From Rubrivivax sp. (GTDB lineage: Bacteria; Pseudomonadota; Gammaproteobacteria; Burkholderiales; Burkholderiaceae), in NCBI GenBank assembly GCA_004211235.1, contig SEEY01000248.1:1-6174 (forward strand): a stretch of 6,174 nt of DNA, read 5' to 3'. Below the pieces are notes generated by a model. It worked only from the letters and a program-made list of their open reading frames with translations. It was not told the DNA's origin and did no database searches. A program made the position numbers and the translations under genes. Shown here in pieces: positions 4,506 through 6,174 of the stretch (position 1 is its first letter; each line of letters begins with the position of its first letter).

Positions 4506-6174
4506 ATGACCGACGACATTCATTTCCATCCCACGCCCGATGCCGGCGTGGGCGAGCTCAGCAGCGTGCTGAAGGCCACGCTGCCGCTGCTGTCACAGCT
4601 GCTGGAGGCGGTGCCGGCGCGGGTCGTCGTCATCGATGTGCAGGAGCGCCTCGTCTGGGCCAACCAGGAGTTCTTCCGCTTCACCGGCCTGCATCCCAAG
4701 CAGGTGCTGACGCAGCCCATCGGCCGCATCATCGGCGCGGTGGCCTACGCCAGCTACAACGCCGTGCGCTCGCGCCTGGGCAGCGGCCAGACCGTCGCCT
4801 GGGAAGGCTGGACGGAGCTCGCCGGCATGGGCCGGCGCTACATGCGCGAGCACCTCGTGCCGGTCGACGTGCAGGGCGGCGTGCCGCAGGCCACCGTCGT
4901 CATGAGCCTGGATCTGACCGAGCTGAAGCGCCGCGATGCCGAGCTTTCCGCCAAGGTGGCCGAGCTGGAGGCCACGCAGGCGCTCAAGTCCTCCATCTTC
5001 GACAACGCGATGGCCGCGCTGGTCTCCACCGACGAGACCGGCCACGTCGTCGAATTCAACCCCGCCGCGGCGGCGATGTTCGGCCTGACTCGCGAGCAGG
5101 CACTCGGCCGGGCCGTGGCCGAGGTGATGATCCCGCCGCGCCTGCGCGCCATGCACGACGCCGGCATGGCGCGGGTGACGGCCGGCGGGGAGCAGCGCGT
5201 CATGGGCCGGCGCGTGGAGATGCCGGCCCTGCGCGCGGACGGCAGCGAGTTTCCGGTGGAGATGCTGTTGTGGCGCACGGCGGTCGGCGGCCAGACGTTC
5301 TACACGGCGTCGCTGTTCGACCTGTCCGAGCGGGAGGCCGCCAAGGGCGAGATCGAGCGCCAGCGCGAGGCGCTGCGCCAGAGCGAAAAGCTGACGGCCA
5401 TGGGCAGCCTGCTGGCCGGCGTGGCGCATGAGCTGAACAACCCCTTGTCCATCGTCATGGGCCGCGCCTCGCTGCTGGCCGAGAAGATGAGCGACAGCCC
5501 GCTGGCCGCCGATGCGCAGCGCATCCATGACGCCGCGGAGCGCTGCGGCCGCATCGTGCGCACCTTCCTCAACATGGCGCGCAGCCGGCCGGCCAACCGC
5601 AGCGAGGTGGCACTGAACGAGCTGGCCACCGCCGCCATCGACATGCTGGCCTATGTGCTGCGCAGCCACGGCATCGCCGTCACGCTGGACCTGCTGCCCG
5701 GCCTGCCGCCGGTCAAGGCCGACGCCGACCAGGTCGGCCAGGTCGTGCTCAATCTCATCGTCAATGCACAGCAGGCGCTCGGCGCGCGTGACCACGGCCG
5801 GCGCCTGGTGGTTTCCACCGGCCTGGCGCCGATGACCGACGGCGACCGCCGCCGCGTGCCGCGCGTCTGGCTGCGCGTGCGCGACAACGGCCCGGGCATC
5901 CCGGCCCCGCTGCAGGAGCGCGTGTTCGAGCCCTTCTTCACGACCAAGAGCGAGGGCGTCGGCACGGGCCTCGGCCTGGCCGTGTCGCGCTCCATCGCGC
6001 GCGAACACGGCGGCGAGCTGACGCTGCAGGAGGAGGACGGTGAAGGCGCGTGCTTCTGCCTGCAGATGCCAGTCAGCGGTGAGCCGGAGGCCAGCGAGAC
6101 CGAGCCGGCGCCGCTGGTGGAAACCGACGAAGTCAGCGCGCGGCTGCTCGTCGTCGACGACGAGCAGCCGCGCG
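4506..6174 (+). CDS. soluble PAS-PAS hybrid histidine kinase, first 556 residues (truncated by window edge)
   Basis: A cytoplasmic sensor kinase that autophosphorylates on histidine and passes phosphate to a receiver. In order: PAS 1 (about residues 31-140, with VVVIDVQERLVWANQEFFRFTG), a coiled-coil-like linker (140-165), PAS 2 (about 165-275, VEFNPAAAAMFG), a helical lead (275-298), HisKA with H308 in GVAHELNNPL, and HATPase about 400-525: N box N420 (LNLIVNAQQAL), G1 DNGPGI (460-465), F box FEPFFTTK, G2 GVGTGLGLAVS. After an acidic linker (525-543), ARLLVVDDEQPR (545-556) is the start of a receiver, so the intact protein is hybrid. The frame is open from ATG 4506 to the last base. No membrane segment or signal peptide is present, so the signal is internal. 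AAAAGG (4495-4500) precedes the start by five bases. It lies 55 bases downstream of the globin gene on the same strand, probably co-transcribed. The ligand of the PAS domains is unknown; no haem-binding residue can be assigned by eye. Confidence 0.95.
   Translation, partial: MTDDIHFHPTPDAGVGELSSVLKATLPLLSQLLEAVPARVVVIDVQERLVWANQEFFRFTGLHPKQVLTQPIGRIIGAVAYASYNAVRSRLGSGQTVAWEGWTELAGMGRRYMREHLVPVDVQGGVPQATVVMSLDLTELKRRDAELSAKVAELEATQALKSSIFDNAMAALVSTDETGHVVEFNPAAAAMFGLTREQALGRAVAEVMIPPRLRAMHDAGMARVTAGGEQRVMGRRVEMPALRADGSEFPVEMLLWRTAVGGQTFYTASLFDLSEREAAKGEIERQREALRQSEKLTAMGSLLAGVAHELNNPLSIVMGRASLLAEKMSDSPLAADAQRIHDAAERCGRIVRTFLNMARSRPANRSEVALNELATAAIDMLAYVLRSHGIAVTLDLLPGLPPVKADADQVGQVVLNLIVNAQQALGARDHGRRLVVSTGLAPMTDGDRRRVPRVWLRVRDNGPGIPAPLQERVFEPFFTTKSEGVGTGLGLAVSRSIAREHGGELTLQEEDGEGACFCLQMPVSGEPEASETEPAPLVETDEVSARLLVVDDEQPR
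6137..6174. repeat. perfect 38-bp palindrome at the right edge of the window
   Basis: The 19 bases at 6137-6155 are the exact reverse complement of the 19 bases at 6156-6174, with no spacer; the centre is GTC|GAC. It overlaps kinase codons for ARLLVVDDEQPR. The inner 18 bp follow from G+C-rich codons for LVVDDE, but the further ten matching base pairs on each side are not required by the protein family. Because it ends exactly at the last base, its true length cannot be judged. Confidence 0.9.

Noticed and set aside
4593..6008. A 471-codon open frame on the minus strand opposite the kinase
   Set aside because: It lies wholly antisense to a kinase with all expected motifs. Its product is His/Ala/Gly/Arg-rich without domains, a usual by-product of third-position G+C bias.

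Overview
The window is about two-thirds G+C, with codons strongly biased to G or C at the third position. Together with an unusual UvrA type, OmpR-class and hybrid two-component proteins and a single-domain globin, this suggests a betaproteobacterium of the order Burkholderiales, perhaps the Rubrivivax/Roseateles/Leptothrix area. The placement is inferred from protein style, not from a marker gene.

Layout. (1) 1-2055, minus strand: the N-terminal 685 codons of a UvrA-type excinuclease ATPase, running off the left edge. (2) 2056-2267: a divergent intergenic region with a G-quadruplex-type G-run cluster beside uvrA and a plausible sigma70-like promoter for the next gene. (3) 2268-2786, plus: a stand-alone receiver (REC) protein with a low-complexity N-terminal extension, resembling the detached receiver of a hybrid kinase. 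(4) 2787-2946: a convergent gap packed with four successive inverted repeats. (5) 2947-3681, minus: a complete OmpR/PhoB-type response regulator. (6) 3682-3811: a second divergent intergenic region with nested inverted repeats. (7) 3812-4012, plus: a 66-residue GTG-start protein with a C-terminal membrane segment. (8) 4025-4450, plus: a single-domain bacterial globin. (9) 4506-6174, plus: a soluble PAS-PAS-HisKA-HATPase histidine kinase that enters a receiver domain as the window ends, so it is a hybrid kinase truncated by the right edge.

How it may fit together. Genes 7-9 are closely spaced on one strand (12 and 55 bases apart) and probably form one transcription unit. It joins a haem protein able to bind O2, NO or CO to a cytoplasmic PAS sensor kinase. 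Two response regulators lie just upstream: one divergent DNA-binding OmpR-type protein and one lone receiver. A gas- or redox-responsive phosphorelay is a reasonable inference, but no partner relationship is shown by the sequence. uvrA is probably an unrelated neighbour. The most striking non-coding signal is a perfect 38-bp palindrome that ends exactly at the last base of the window, inside the start of the kinase's receiver domain. No tRNA, rRNA, CRISPR array, insertion sequence or integrase was seen.
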